Origin: an uncultured Acinetobacter sp. | GTDB lineage: Bacteria > Pseudomonadota > Gammaproteobacteria > Pseudomonadales > Moraxellaceae | Reading direction: 5' to 3' | Assembly: GCA_900766635.1 (NCBI GenBank) | Contig: CAAFWA010000132.1 | Span: 1 to 7,079, forward strand | Length of the DNA: 7,079 nt | In this document: positions 1-5,661 of the stretch, piece by piece | Numbering within the stretch: position 1 is the first letter of the stretch | How the letters are laid out: every line of letters begins with the position of its first letter | Notes under the pieces: model-generated | The model's database searches: none | Seen by the model: only the letters and a program-made list of their open reading frames with translations | What the model was told of the DNA's origin: nothing | Position numbers and translations under genes: made by a program

Positions 1-161
1 GTCATAAAGGTCGTGGTCTAGGGGATTGTGAACGTGTTGAAGAATGGGCCTTTACAGGACAACGATTTACTCAAACTTATCAAGCGGCCGATTTACAATG
101 CAAAGGCTTTGTGGGTGGGGCTTGGTCATTACCGACATGGGTGAGTCGAGTCAGCCATTAA
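1..161 (+). CDS. DUF1176-family secreted protein, C-terminal fragment
   Basis: This is the tail of a gene that begins before the window. The reading frame starting at base 3 is open for 52 codons and ends at TAA 159-161. The peptide opens with HKGRGLGDCERVEEWAF, followed by a GQRF turn, a second cysteine in LQCKGF, and the ending GAWSLPTWVSRVSH. The GRGLGDC motif, the W/F-rich strand, the GQRF turn and a late cysteine fit the C-terminal end of DUF1176 proteins as I remember them. These are exported proteins of unknown function, and the two cysteines probably form a disulfide. The signal peptide and most of the domain lie outside the window, so the family call rests on a short stretch. The gene is convergent with dusC, and a shared hairpin follows its stop by 8 bases. 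Confidence 0.65.
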   Translation, partial: HKGRGLGDCERVEEWAFTGQRFTQTYQAADLQCKGFVGGAWSLPTWVSRVSH

Positions 162-168
162 AGCAATC

Positions 169-194
169 AAAAGCCGCTCGATGGAGCGGCTTAA
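169..194. terminator. Bidirectional intrinsic terminator between DUF1176 gene and dusC
   Basis: A perfect 9-bp stem AAGCCGCTC / GAGCGGCTT (171-179 and 184-192) closes a 4-base loop, GATG. On the minus strand the stem is followed by TTTTGATT, which suits termination of dusC. On the plus strand the tail is only TTAACTTT, so it is weaker for the upstream gene. Its position between two convergent stop codons (161 and 197) supports a shared terminator. Confidence 0.8.
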
Positions 195-196
195 CT

Positions 197-1129
197 TTAA
201 AGATGTTGTTGGAGTTTTTCCGTAATCTCATCTAAGGCTTTAATGCGTTTGACTTCATCCCAAAGAAGTTTTGCTTCAGGATAATGTTTACTCATCATGC
301 CAAGCCATTGTTTATAGCGTCCCACCATATTCATTTCTTTTTTATAGCCGCCATTTAAAAAACGAATTTGTAAACTGACTAAATCTTGCCAAGACAATAA
401 TGGCGTATCACTATTGTGGCGAATACATTGGGTTAAATCTGGTGTAGTCACCGCACCGCGTCCAATCATTAAATCTTCACAGCCCGATTCAAGCAAACAC
501 TGTTTGGCATCTTGGTTATTCCAAATCTCACCATTGGCAATCACGTTGATTTTTAACGCTTGACGAATAGGTTGTAGTAAATCCCAAAATGCAGGTGGGG
601 TGTAGCCGTCAGCTTTGGTACGTGCATGTACGGTCACCCAAGATGCACCTGCATCTTCAATGGCATGGGCATTTTCTAAGGTAAAATTACGATCTAAATA
701 ACCCAAACGCATTTTGGCAGAGACAGGAATATGGGCAGGCACAGCATCACGTACTGCTTTGACCAATTGATGTACTACATCAGGTTCATCGAGCAGCACT
801 GAGCCACCGCGATGACGATTAACCGTTTTGGCAGGGCAGCCAAAGTTTAAGTCGATGGCAGGCGCACCTAAGGCCACAGCTCGCTCGGCATTGGCAGCGA
901 GCATCTCAGGATCATTACCTAAAAACTGCACATGCACAGGTGTACCTGCGGCAGTTTTGCCCTCGGTGAGTAATTCAGGACAATAACTATGATAAATATG
1001 GTCGGGCAATACCGAATTGGTGACACGAATAAACTCAGTCACACACCAGTCAAAGCTCCCTACGGATGTTAATACATCACGCATAATTGGATCGGTTAAG
1101 CCTTCCATGGGTGCAAGCACAAGTTTCAA
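197..1129 (-). CDS. dusC: tRNA-dihydrouridine(16) synthase DusC
   Basis: This 310-residue FMN enzyme uses NADPH to reduce a tRNA uridine to dihydrouridine; the DusC subfamily acts on U16 in the D-loop. The N-terminal LAPMEGLTDPIMR is the Dus TIM-barrel opening. The catalytic cysteine is Cys98 in NFGCPAKTV. Likely FMN contacts are Lys139 (AKMRLG) and His168 (VHARTK), with phosphate-binding loops IANGEIW (197-203) and MIGRGA (221-226). The C-terminal helical tRNA-binding part includes RYKQWLGMM. Length and the CVTEFIRV and GEIW segments match E. coli DusC better than DusA or DusB. The start is TTG (1127-1129). In the same frame a TAA lies two codons upstream (1136-1138), so no longer start exists, and AAGG sits 9 bases upstream. 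The gene has its own likely promoter and a 3' hairpin. The DusC assignment is by remembered similarity, and substrate position is inferred. Confidence 0.93.
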   Translation of the reverse strand: MKLVLAPMEGLTDPIMRDVLTSVGSFDWCVTEFIRVTNSVLPDHIYHSYCPELLTEGKTAAGTPVHVQFLGNDPEMLAANAERAVALGAPAIDLNFGCPAKTVNRHRGGSVLLDEPDVVHQLVKAVRDAVPAHIPVSAKMRLGYLDRNFTLENAHAIEDAGASWVTVHARTKADGYTPPAFWDLLQPIRQALKINVIANGEIWNNQDAKQCLLESGCEDLMIGRGAVTTPDLTQCIRHNSDTPLLSWQDLVSLQIRFLNGGYKKEMNMVGRYKQWLGMMSKHYPEAKLLWDEVKRIKALDEITEKLQQHL

Positions 1130-1142
1130 AGCGTATTACCTT
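1127..1142 (-). promoter_or_regulatory. Ribosome binding site and TTG start of dusC
   Basis: Read on the minus strand, AAGG (1142-1139) is followed by nine bases and then TTG (1129-1127). The in-frame triplet at 1138-1136 is TAA, which rules out any upstream start. The first in-frame ATG comes at residue 8, inside the conserved LAPMEG motif, so it is too late. TTG is therefore the only sensible start. Confidence 0.85.
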
Positions 1143-1157
1143 AAAATAAAAACAGGA

Positions 1158-1186
1158 GTTATACGCAAAATGCTGCACGCTGTCTA
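1158..1186 (-). promoter_or_regulatory. Sigma70-type promoter for dusC
   Basis: On the minus strand TAGACA (1186-1181) and TATAAC (1163-1158) are separated by exactly 17 bases. Each hexamer matches its sigma70 consensus at 5 of 6 positions. Transcription would start near 1151, giving a leader of about 22 bases that contains the AAGG ribosome site. This is the best promoter by inspection in the window, and it lies between the small ORF and dusC. Confidence 0.6.
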
Positions 1187-1220
1187 GTCAGTCAAGGCAA
1201 GCGAATCAGCCGATCTTGTG

Positions 1221-1334
1221 TTACAGCATATACTCGGTAATAAAGTGACCTAAAACAAAGCCAATAATCGAATAAAGCGTAATAATAAAAAATGTAAACC
1301 ACGCTTTATTTTGCTTTTTTAAAAAACTGAGCAT
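1221..1334 (-). CDS. Small single-pass membrane protein, 37 residues (unrecognised)
   Basis: I do not recognise this ORF. ATG (1334-1332) opens 37 codons ending in TAA (1223-1221). The peptide begins MLSFLKKQNKAWF, continues with a hydrophobic run of about 20 residues (12-33, rich in F, I, L and V, with GFVLGH near its end) and finishes with TEYML. Three lysines before the helix and a glutamate after it predict an N-in, C-out single-pass inner-membrane protein by the positive-inside rule. The segment TAAGAA, 5 bases before ATG, is only a weak ribosome site. The gene lies between the ccsA-like gene and dusC on the same strand, and a possible FNR-controlled promoter precedes it. A chance AT-rich ORF remains possible, but the charge pattern and upstream elements favour a real gene. 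Confidence 0.5.
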   Translation of the reverse strand: MLSFLKKQNKAWFTFFIITLYSIIGFVLGHFITEYML

Positions 1335-1379
1335 GTGAATTCTTACCGCTTAAAAAATTGCCTCATTTTAGCGCAGTTT

Positions 1380-1419
1380 TGTATAAAATCTAGCTAAATA
1401 TGATCTTGATTTTAATCAA
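1380..1419 (-). promoter_or_regulatory. FNR/Anr-like box and -10 element upstream of small membrane ORF
   Basis: TTGAT-TTTA-ATCAA at 1406-1419 is a perfect copy of the FNR/Anr consensus TTGAT-N4-ATCAA. On the minus strand TATACA (1385-1380) follows it, so transcription would start near 1371-1374. The box would then be centred about 39-41 bases upstream, close to the -41.5 position of FNR class II activation. No good -35 hexamer is visible, as expected for an activator-dependent promoter. The first downstream gene is the 37-residue ORF. I cannot see whether this organism encodes an FNR protein, and short AT-rich palindromes also arise by chance. Confidence 0.4.
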
Positions 1420-1441
1420 TAATATTAATCAGAACAAATGA

Positions 1442-2251
1442 TTAGCGAGATAAAATCATCTCGAGCACAAATTTAGAGCCAATAAAGCCAAGTGCCAATA
1501 ATGCAAACCCTATAAAGGTAAAGCGAATCGCTTTTTGGCCACGCCAACCAAAGGCATAGTGACCGACCAACAACACTGCATACACCAACCATGACATTAA
1601 GCTAAATACGGTTTTATGCGCTAAGTGTTGGGCAAAGAAATGCTCAATGGTGAAAAAGCCAAAACCTAGGGCAACGGTTAAAATCACAAATCCTGTAATC
1701 AGTAAGTCAAATAACAAAGATTCCATGGCTTGTAATGAGGGTAGTAAATTAACCCACACCCGCTTTTTATTTTTTTTCTTTAATTCACGTTGTTGAAACC
1801 ACAGCAAAATTGCGTGCATAGCGGCCATAAATAAAACCGTATAGGCCGATAGCGATAAAATAATATGAATATCTACTGCAAAGGATGAAAATGTGACATC
1901 CAATTTAGGCTGGCTTAAGGTCGCACCTAACACTAAACCTAAGGCGGCTACAGGGATGGCAATTAAATTTAAGGCAAAAACTGGACGATAACTGCTAAAT
2001 AGCATGCTCAAGAGCAGCATTAAACCTGAAGTAAACGACAATAAGTTAAACACATCATAATGAATGCCCATCGGGGTGAGCATATCTTGCGATAACACCA
2101 ATGCATGCAGGGCTAAACCCACTACCATCATCACACGTGCTAAGCCACGTTTGGGTTCCGACTTTGCCATTAAATGCCCCAACACATAAGCAAAAGAAGC
2201 GCTGTAGGCGATCAAAGCGAAAATCGTATAAACCAAGGGTAGGCTAATCAT
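1442..2251 (-). CDS. ypjD: CcsA/YpjD-family inner-membrane protein (cytochrome c assembly family)
   Basis: This 269-residue protein has about eight membrane helices (roughly 4-26, 37-57, 66-86, 91-111, 127-150, 180-202, 212-234 and 242-265). Basic cytoplasmic loops include the lysine-rich KKKNKKR near 158-164. Family members such as CcsA and CcmC handle heme for cytochrome c maturation; the role of the YpjD branch is less clear. Candidate heme-ligand or conserved histidines are His49, His129, His212 and His231. The segment from HKTVFS through GHYAFGWRGQKA (212-241) resembles the CcsA C-terminal signature. I see no tryptophan-rich WWD motif, which argues for YpjD rather than true CcsA/CcmC. 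ATG 2251-2249 is preceded by AAAAAGG at a 6-base distance. The divergent arrangement with ffh is also found in E. coli (ypjD-ffh), which supports the call. Heme handling itself is inferred. Confidence 0.87.
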   Translation of the reverse strand: MISLPLVYTIFALIAYSASFAYVLGHLMAKSEPKRGLARVMMVVGLALHALVLSQDMLTPMGIHYDVFNLLSFTSGLMLLLSMLFSSYRPVFALNLIAIPVAALGLVLGATLSQPKLDVTFSSFAVDIHIILSLSAYTVLFMAAMHAILLWFQQRELKKKNKKRVWVNLLPSLQAMESLLFDLLITGFVILTVALGFGFFTIEHFFAQHLAHKTVFSLMSWLVYAVLLVGHYAFGWRGQKAIRFTFIGFALLALGFIGSKFVLEMILSR

Positions 2252-2388
2252 GTCAAACCTTTTTCAGGATGATGAATATTCATGGATGTAAATTCGATGC
2301 GAACTACAGTATCCTATAACATTCTATGCATAAATTTTCTATTTTAAGAAAGATTTTTCTGCAACAACCATTTTAAGCGGATTTTGCA
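2252..2388. promoter_or_regulatory. Divergent promoter region of ypjD-like gene and ffh
   Basis: This 137-bp gap must carry both start sites. For ffh, TATAAC at 2315-2320 is a good -10, but no clear -35 lies 16-18 bases upstream. For the ypjD-like gene the minus-strand TAGAAT (2328-2323) is the best -10, again with a poor -35. The two -10 candidates nearly touch, so the promoters would be back to back. A perfect 12-bp palindrome, ATGAATATTCAT (2272-2283), lies about 20 bases before the ypjD-like start. The ffh ribosome site is weak (AGCGGA, about 8 bases before ATG). Confidence 0.35.
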
Positions 2389-3792
2389 ATGTTTGATACC
2401 TTAACAGAACGACTCACGCAGAGTTTAAGAAATGTTACTGGCTCAGGGCAGCTAACCGAAGACAATATTAAAGATACGCTACGTGAAGTGCGTATGGCAC
2501 TTCTTGAAGCCGATGTGGCGTTACCTGTAACTCGTGAGTTTATCGCGAAAGTTAAGGAAGAAGCATTGGGTCAAGAAGTGATGACTCAGTTGTCACCGGG
2601 GCAAGCCTTTGTCAAGATCGTCTATGACGAATTGACCAAAATGATGGGTGAGGCCAACGAAACCTTAGATTTACAAGCAAAACCGCCTGTGGTGATTTTA
2701 CTTGCTGGTCTACAAGGTGCGGGTAAAACCACAACTGCGGCAAAATTGGCACGTTTCTTACAAGAGCGTCAAAAGAAAAAAGTCGCAATGGTCTCTGCCG
2801 ACGTTTATCGTCCCGCTGCGATCAAACAGCTACAAACCGTTGCAGGTGAAGTCGGCGCGATTTTCTTTGAATCGAGTGCCAACGAAAACCCAATTACCAT
2901 TGCCAATCGTGCCATCGAACAAGCCAAAATTCAGTTTGCCGATGTGTTAATTGTCGATACTGCAGGTCGTCTGCATATTGATGATGACATGATGGACGAA
3001 ATTAAAGACTTACACGCTGCGATTAAGCCAACAGAAACCTTGTTTGTGGTCGATGCCATGACAGGTCAAGATGCGGCAAATACAGCCAAAGCCTTTAATG
3101 ATGCCTTACCACTTACCGGTGTAATTTTAACTAAAACCGATGGTGATGCGCGCGGTGGTGCAGCATTGTCTGTACGTGCAATTACCGGTAAGCCAATTAA
3201 ATTCCTCGGCATGGGTGAAAAACTCGATGCCTTAGAGCCATTCCATCCTGAGCGTGTTGCACAACGTATCTTAGGCATGGGTGACGTGCTGTCTTTAGTC
3301 GAAGAAGTAGAGCGTAAAATCGACAAAGAAAAAGCCGAAAAAATGGCGCAAAAATTGCAAAAAGGCGGAACTTTCAACTTTGAAGATATGCTGATGCAAT
3401 TTGAGCAAATGAATAAAATGGGTGGCATGATGGGCTTCTTAGACAAGTTGCCGGGCATGAGCAATTCAGGAATTCAAGATGCCATTGCGCAAGCGAATCC
3501 TGAAAAGCAAGTTAAAAAAATGCAAGCCATTATTCAGTCGATGACCATTAAAGAGCGTCGTAACCCTGATTTAATGAACCCAAGCCGTAAAAAACGTATC
3601 GCAGCAGGTTGTGGTATGGAAGTGGCTGAGGTGAATAAACTGATTAAGCAACACGCACAAATGGCAAAAATGATGAAAAAATTTGCCAATCCAAGCGGTA
3701 TGGCAAAAATGATGAAATCCCTTGGCAATTTGCAAAAGCAATTTGGCGGTGGGGGTATGGGCCCATTATTTGGTAATAAAGATCCAAAATAA
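2389..3792 (+). CDS. ffh: Signal recognition particle protein Ffh (SRP54)
   Basis: Ffh is the GTPase of the signal recognition particle. With 4.5S RNA it binds signal sequences and membrane segments emerging from the ribosome, then docks on FtsY at the inner membrane. The 467 residues hold the N helical bundle (about 1-90), the G domain (about 98-295) and the methionine-rich M domain (about 325-440). GTPase motifs are all present: GLQGAGKTT (107-115), DVYRPAA (138-144), DTAGR (190-194), TKTDGDARGG (248-257) and the closing GMGE (274-277). In the M domain LPGM (354-357) lies in the finger loop, and SRKKRIAAGCG (399-409) is the SRP RNA-binding helix. The many methionines line the signal-peptide groove. 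Length is slightly above the E. coli protein (453). The tail is glycine-rich and ends in DPK. It is a single gene closed by a strong terminator, without the rpsP-rimM-trmD-rplS genes that follow ffh in E. coli. Confidence 0.99.
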   Translation: MFDTLTERLTQSLRNVTGSGQLTEDNIKDTLREVRMALLEADVALPVTREFIAKVKEEALGQEVMTQLSPGQAFVKIVYDELTKMMGEANETLDLQAKPPVVILLAGLQGAGKTTTAAKLARFLQERQKKKVAMVSADVYRPAAIKQLQTVAGEVGAIFFESSANENPITIANRAIEQAKIQFADVLIVDTAGRLHIDDDMMDEIKDLHAAIKPTETLFVVDAMTGQDAANTAKAFNDALPLTGVILTKTDGDARGGAALSVRAITGKPIKFLGMGEKLDALEPFHPERVAQRILGMGDVLSLVEEVERKIDKEKAEKMAQKLQKGGTFNFEDMLMQFEQMNKMGGMMGFLDKLPGMSNSGIQDAIAQANPEKQVKKMQAIIQSMTIKERRNPDLMNPSRKKRIAAGCGMEVAEVNKLIKQHAQMAKMMKKFANPSGMAKMMKSLGNLQKQFGGGGMGPLFGNKDPK

Positions 3793-3801
3793 GCTCAATA
3801 C

Positions 3802-3830
3802 AAAAAAAGGCGCATCATGCGCCTTTTTTT
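3802..3830. terminator. Strong bidirectional terminator between ffh and coaX
   Basis: Seven A residues, the stem GGCGCA / TGCGCC (3809-3814 and 3818-3823) with loop TCA, then seven T residues form a textbook hairpin. It works in both directions because the A-run becomes the T-run on the other strand. It begins 9 bases after the ffh stop. Its right-hand T-run overlaps the coaX stop codon (3829-3831), so the coaX transcript ends almost directly at its stop. Confidence 0.93.
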
Positions 3831-4572
3831 ATTCTCCACGATCAGGATGATGGGCAAAAAAGTGTTGTAAACCTTTGAGCAGTAAATCAGGTTCAATACG
3901 TGGTTGATATGGCTTTAAATACGCTGCAAATAGCGGTGCATCACCGCCGGTTAAAATCAATTCACGTGGTGAGTGCTCTAAGACTTTTTCAATGCTGCTC
4001 ACCAAACCAAGTAAAATCCCGTGATGAACGGCATCAATGGTATTGCGTCCGGGATTTAAATTATCAAAGGCTGCATCGGGGATTTTAATGCCTTTGGTGT
4101 TTTGAATTAACGCATCACGCTGTAAATACAAATTAGGCAAAATATAGCCACCTAAATGCTGTAAACCATCGGCTAAATCAATGGTGAGCGCTGTACCACA
4201 GCTAATCACGCAATAATTTTTATTTGGGTCTTGGGCTACAGCCAATACCTGTAACCAACGATCAATGCCAAGCTGATTGGGCTGATCATAACCACAGCTT
4301 AAACCTGCATATTGCGCATGCACTTGGGCACATACCACAGGGACGTTTAAGCGTTTGAGTAAACGCCGAATATGCTGATTGGAGTCTAAATCGAGTACAG
4401 ATGACACGCCAACACTTTGAATATTTAAGTTTTTAAAGTGTTGCATTAAGCCTAACAATAAATCGGCAGGTGATTGTAAATGCATTTCGGCGCCGTGTTC
4501 AATAATCTGATCATCTTGCGTGATCCAATACTTTAAACGGGTATTACCAATATCTAGCCATAATTTTTTCAT
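3829..4572 (-). CDS. coaX: Type III pantothenate kinase CoaX
   Basis: CoaX phosphorylates pantothenate with ATP, the first step of CoA synthesis. It belongs to the ASKHA fold, needs a monovalent cation such as K+, and unlike CoaA is not inhibited by CoA. Counting from the upstream ATG, the family motifs are LDIGNTRLK (8-16, phosphate 1), GIDRW (104-108, with the pantothenate-site Asp106), SCGTALTID (126-134, phosphate 2), GGYILPN (143-149) and LTGGDA (209-214, adenosine site). Two start codons lie six bases apart: 4578-4576, which overlaps the birA stop as ATGA, and 4572-4570. I chose the second because GAGG (4583-4580) is 7 bases from it but only 1 base from the first, giving 247 rather than 249 residues. 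The gene is downstream of birA in the same operon, and no other pantothenate kinase is visible here. Confidence 0.95.
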   Translation of the reverse strand: MKKLWLDIGNTRLKYWITQDDQIIEHGAEMHLQSPADLLLGLMQHFKNLNIQSVGVSSVLDLDSNQHIRRLLKRLNVPVVCAQVHAQYAGLSCGYDQPNQLGIDRWLQVLAVAQDPNKNYCVISCGTALTIDLADGLQHLGGYILPNLYLQRDALIQNTKGIKIPDAAFDNLNPGRNTIDAVHHGILLGLVSSIEKVLEHSPRELILTGGDAPLFAAYLKPYQPRIEPDLLLKGLQHFFAHHPDRGE

Positions 4573-4583
4573 CTTCATGCCTC
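4570..4583 (-). promoter_or_regulatory. coaX ribosome binding site within the end of birA
   Basis: On the minus strand GAGG (4583-4580) is part of the last birA codons. One base later comes ATGA (4578-4575), joining a possible coaX start to the birA stop. A second ATG follows at 4572-4570, at the preferred 7-base spacing. Either start gives translational coupling of coaX to birA. Confidence 0.7.
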
Positions 4584-5327
4584 GGCTAAACGTAAACGAC
4601 CTTGGTAAAAACTTTGTTGACCTTGTTCGGTGTCAAGAACCACAGCGCCATCATCTTCAATGCCTAAAAAGCGACCTTGAGTGATCCCTGCGACATGTTC
4701 AAATTCAACCATCTGATCTTTAAAAGCGGCATAACGGGCAAAGCGTGCTGCTAAGTGATGTGATTGATGATCAAACCATTGACCTGCTTGTTGAATAGCC
4801 ACATACACTTGGGCAATTAAATCAAGGCGTGATGCCTCTCTTAAACCTAAATCGCTAAGTGAAGTCGTGGCTTGATCGGTGACTTGATCAGCCACAGAGG
4901 ACATATTGATGCCTACACCCACAATCACTTGCTGCATCGAAATCGGTTCAATCAAAATTCCGCCCCATTTACCTTGTGCACTATATAAATCATTGGGCCA
5001 TTTAACTTGTAAATCTAAGCCTTGCAGACTAGCTATATTTAAGATATTTAAGGCAATTTCTAAACTTAAACGCCCATCAATCACCTGATTTAAATTCAGT
5101 AACGCACTTAAATAAATATTACCTTGAGGTGAAACCCATGTGCGTTGACGTTGTCCTCGACCTGCGCTTTGTTGCTCACTACACACCAAGGCATGTTGCA
5201 CGCCTGTTTTGGCAATCTCACGAATGTCATCGTTGGTCGATTGCGTGGTCGGTTTGACCAATAGGACTTCAGGGAGGTAATTCAGCGCTGCTAAGCGTTG
5301 TTGTAATTGGCGTGTTTCTAAATCCAT
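4575..5327 (-). CDS. birA: Biotin--[acetyl-CoA-carboxylase] ligase, HTH-less
   Basis: This 250-residue ligase makes biotinyl-5'-AMP and transfers biotin to the carrier lysine of acetyl-CoA carboxylase (AccB). Visible motifs are TTQSTNDD (27-34), the adenylate-binding loop [11 protein letters not shown] (54-64), KWPND (109-113) with catalytic Lys109, GKWGGILIE (119-127) and VGVGINMS (136-143). The C-terminal SH3-like domain runs from about 205, with [14 protein letters not shown]. The loop normally reads GRGRxGRxW; here Gln61 replaces the second glycine. There is no N-terminal winged-helix domain, so it cannot be a DNA-binding biotin repressor like E. coli BirA (321 residues). ATG 5327-5325 is preceded directly by an in-frame TAA, and no clear ribosome site is visible. 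It is the first gene of a birA-coaX operon. Neisseria carries the two activities as one fused protein. Confidence 0.95.
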   Translation of the reverse strand: MDLETRQLQQRLAALNYLPEVLLVKPTTQSTNDDIREIAKTGVQHALVCSEQQSAGRGQRQRTWVSPQGNIYLSALLNLNQVIDGRLSLEIALNILNIASLQGLDLQVKWPNDLYSAQGKWGGILIEPISMQQVIVGVGINMSSVADQVTDQATTSLSDLGLREASRLDLIAQVYVAIQQAGQWFDHQSHHLAARFARYAAFKDQMVEFEHVAGITQGRFLGIEDDGAVVLDTEQGQQSFYQGRLRLAEA

Positions 5328-5350
5328 TTAGGTCTAAATCGAGTAAAAAA

Positions 5351-5381
5351 ATTCTATGGAGTTAAGCATAAATTCAGCCAA
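5351..5381 (-). promoter_or_regulatory. Candidate promoter of birA-coaX
   Basis: On the minus strand TTGGCT (4 of 6 to the -35 consensus) and TAGAAT (5 of 6 to the -10 consensus) are 19 bases apart. Transcription would begin near 5344, about 17 bases before the birA ATG. The long spacer and mediocre -35 keep this tentative. Confidence 0.25.
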
Positions 5382-5482
5382 GAGGGCAATTCTGCCGAGG
5401 TATTTTTGCCGATGTTCAATCATCAGATGTGCTACCTATGGCCATTTAAACCTAAGAGCGCTTTAAAATTGCTACAGTAAAG

Positions 5483-5620
5483 ATGGCTGAAGCTCAATTT
5501 AAATGGGCGATTGCTGTAATTTTGAGCCAAAAAATGCAACAAGCCACTTTATTTATGCACGATTTTTGTCGACACTTGCAACACGGTAGAGCAGCAGCTG
5601 ACCAAAGTAATACACATTGA
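5483..5620 (+). CDS. Possible small ORF upstream of smc, 45 residues (unrecognised)
   Basis: ATG (5483-5485) opens 45 codons to TGA (5618-5620), ending 41 bases before smc on the same strand. The peptide starts MAEAQFKWAIAVILSQKM and contains HDFCRHLQHGR, with no membrane helix and no motif I recognise. It has no real ribosome site; the bases before ATG are CAGTAAAG. A 22-codon ORF (5412-5480) ends 2 bases before this ATG, so coupled translation is conceivable. The region may equally be non-coding leader for smc, and I would not annotate it as a gene without conservation. Confidence 0.22.
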   Translation: MAEAQFKWAIAVILSQKMQQATLFMHDFCRHLQHGRAAADQSNTH

Positions 5621-5661
5621 ATTGGCCTGAGCACAACGTTCACGGCGCTAAGTAGGACATT

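Larger units (their letters stand above)
5328..5661. other. Divergent intergenic region between birA and smc
   Basis: This 334-bp gap must hold the promoters of birA-coaX (-) and smc (+). The best birA candidate is on the minus strand: TTGGCT (5381-5376), 19 bases, TAGAAT (5356-5351); the spacing is long. I find no convincing promoter for smc. Two short plus-strand ORFs occur in tandem: 22 codons (5412-5480) and 45 codons (5483-5620). A 9-bp inverted repeat CCATTTAAA / TTTAAATGG lies at 5442-5450 and 5498-5506. No tRNA-like fold, terminator or recognisable gene remnant is seen. Confidence 0.5.

Noticed and set aside
44..235. 63-codon plus-strand ORF
   Set aside because: It overlaps the DUF1176 tail in another frame, runs through the terminator hairpin and into the dusC 3' end; no ribosome site or motif.
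2702..2950. 82-codon plus-strand ORF inside ffh
   Set aside because: Shifted-frame shadow of the ffh G domain; the peptide has no family features.
3066..3464. 132-codon minus-strand ORF opposite ffh
   Set aside because: Antisense shadow of a strongly coding gene. Its serine-, proline- and cysteine-rich composition is what a reversed codon bias gives.
3534..3728. 64-codon hydrophobic minus-strand ORF opposite the ffh M domain
   Set aside because: The apparent membrane-like peptide results from reading methionine- and lysine-rich codons backwards.
3900..4088. 62-codon plus-strand ORF opposite coaX
   Set aside because: Antisense shadow of coaX with no ribosome site.
4906..5088. 60-codon plus-strand ORF opposite birA
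   Set aside because: Antisense shadow lying across the birA KWPND and GINMS motifs.
5490..5531. Possible hairpin GCTCAA / TTGAGC as a terminator or small RNA
   Set aside because: Only six pairs around a long loop, followed by A residues rather than T on the plus strand.
5496..5640. Cysteine-rich minus-strand ORF of about 48 codons starting at GTG upstream of birA
   Set aside because: It has no ribosome site, starts at GTG, overlaps the competing plus-strand ORF and shows no recognisable metal-binding spacing.
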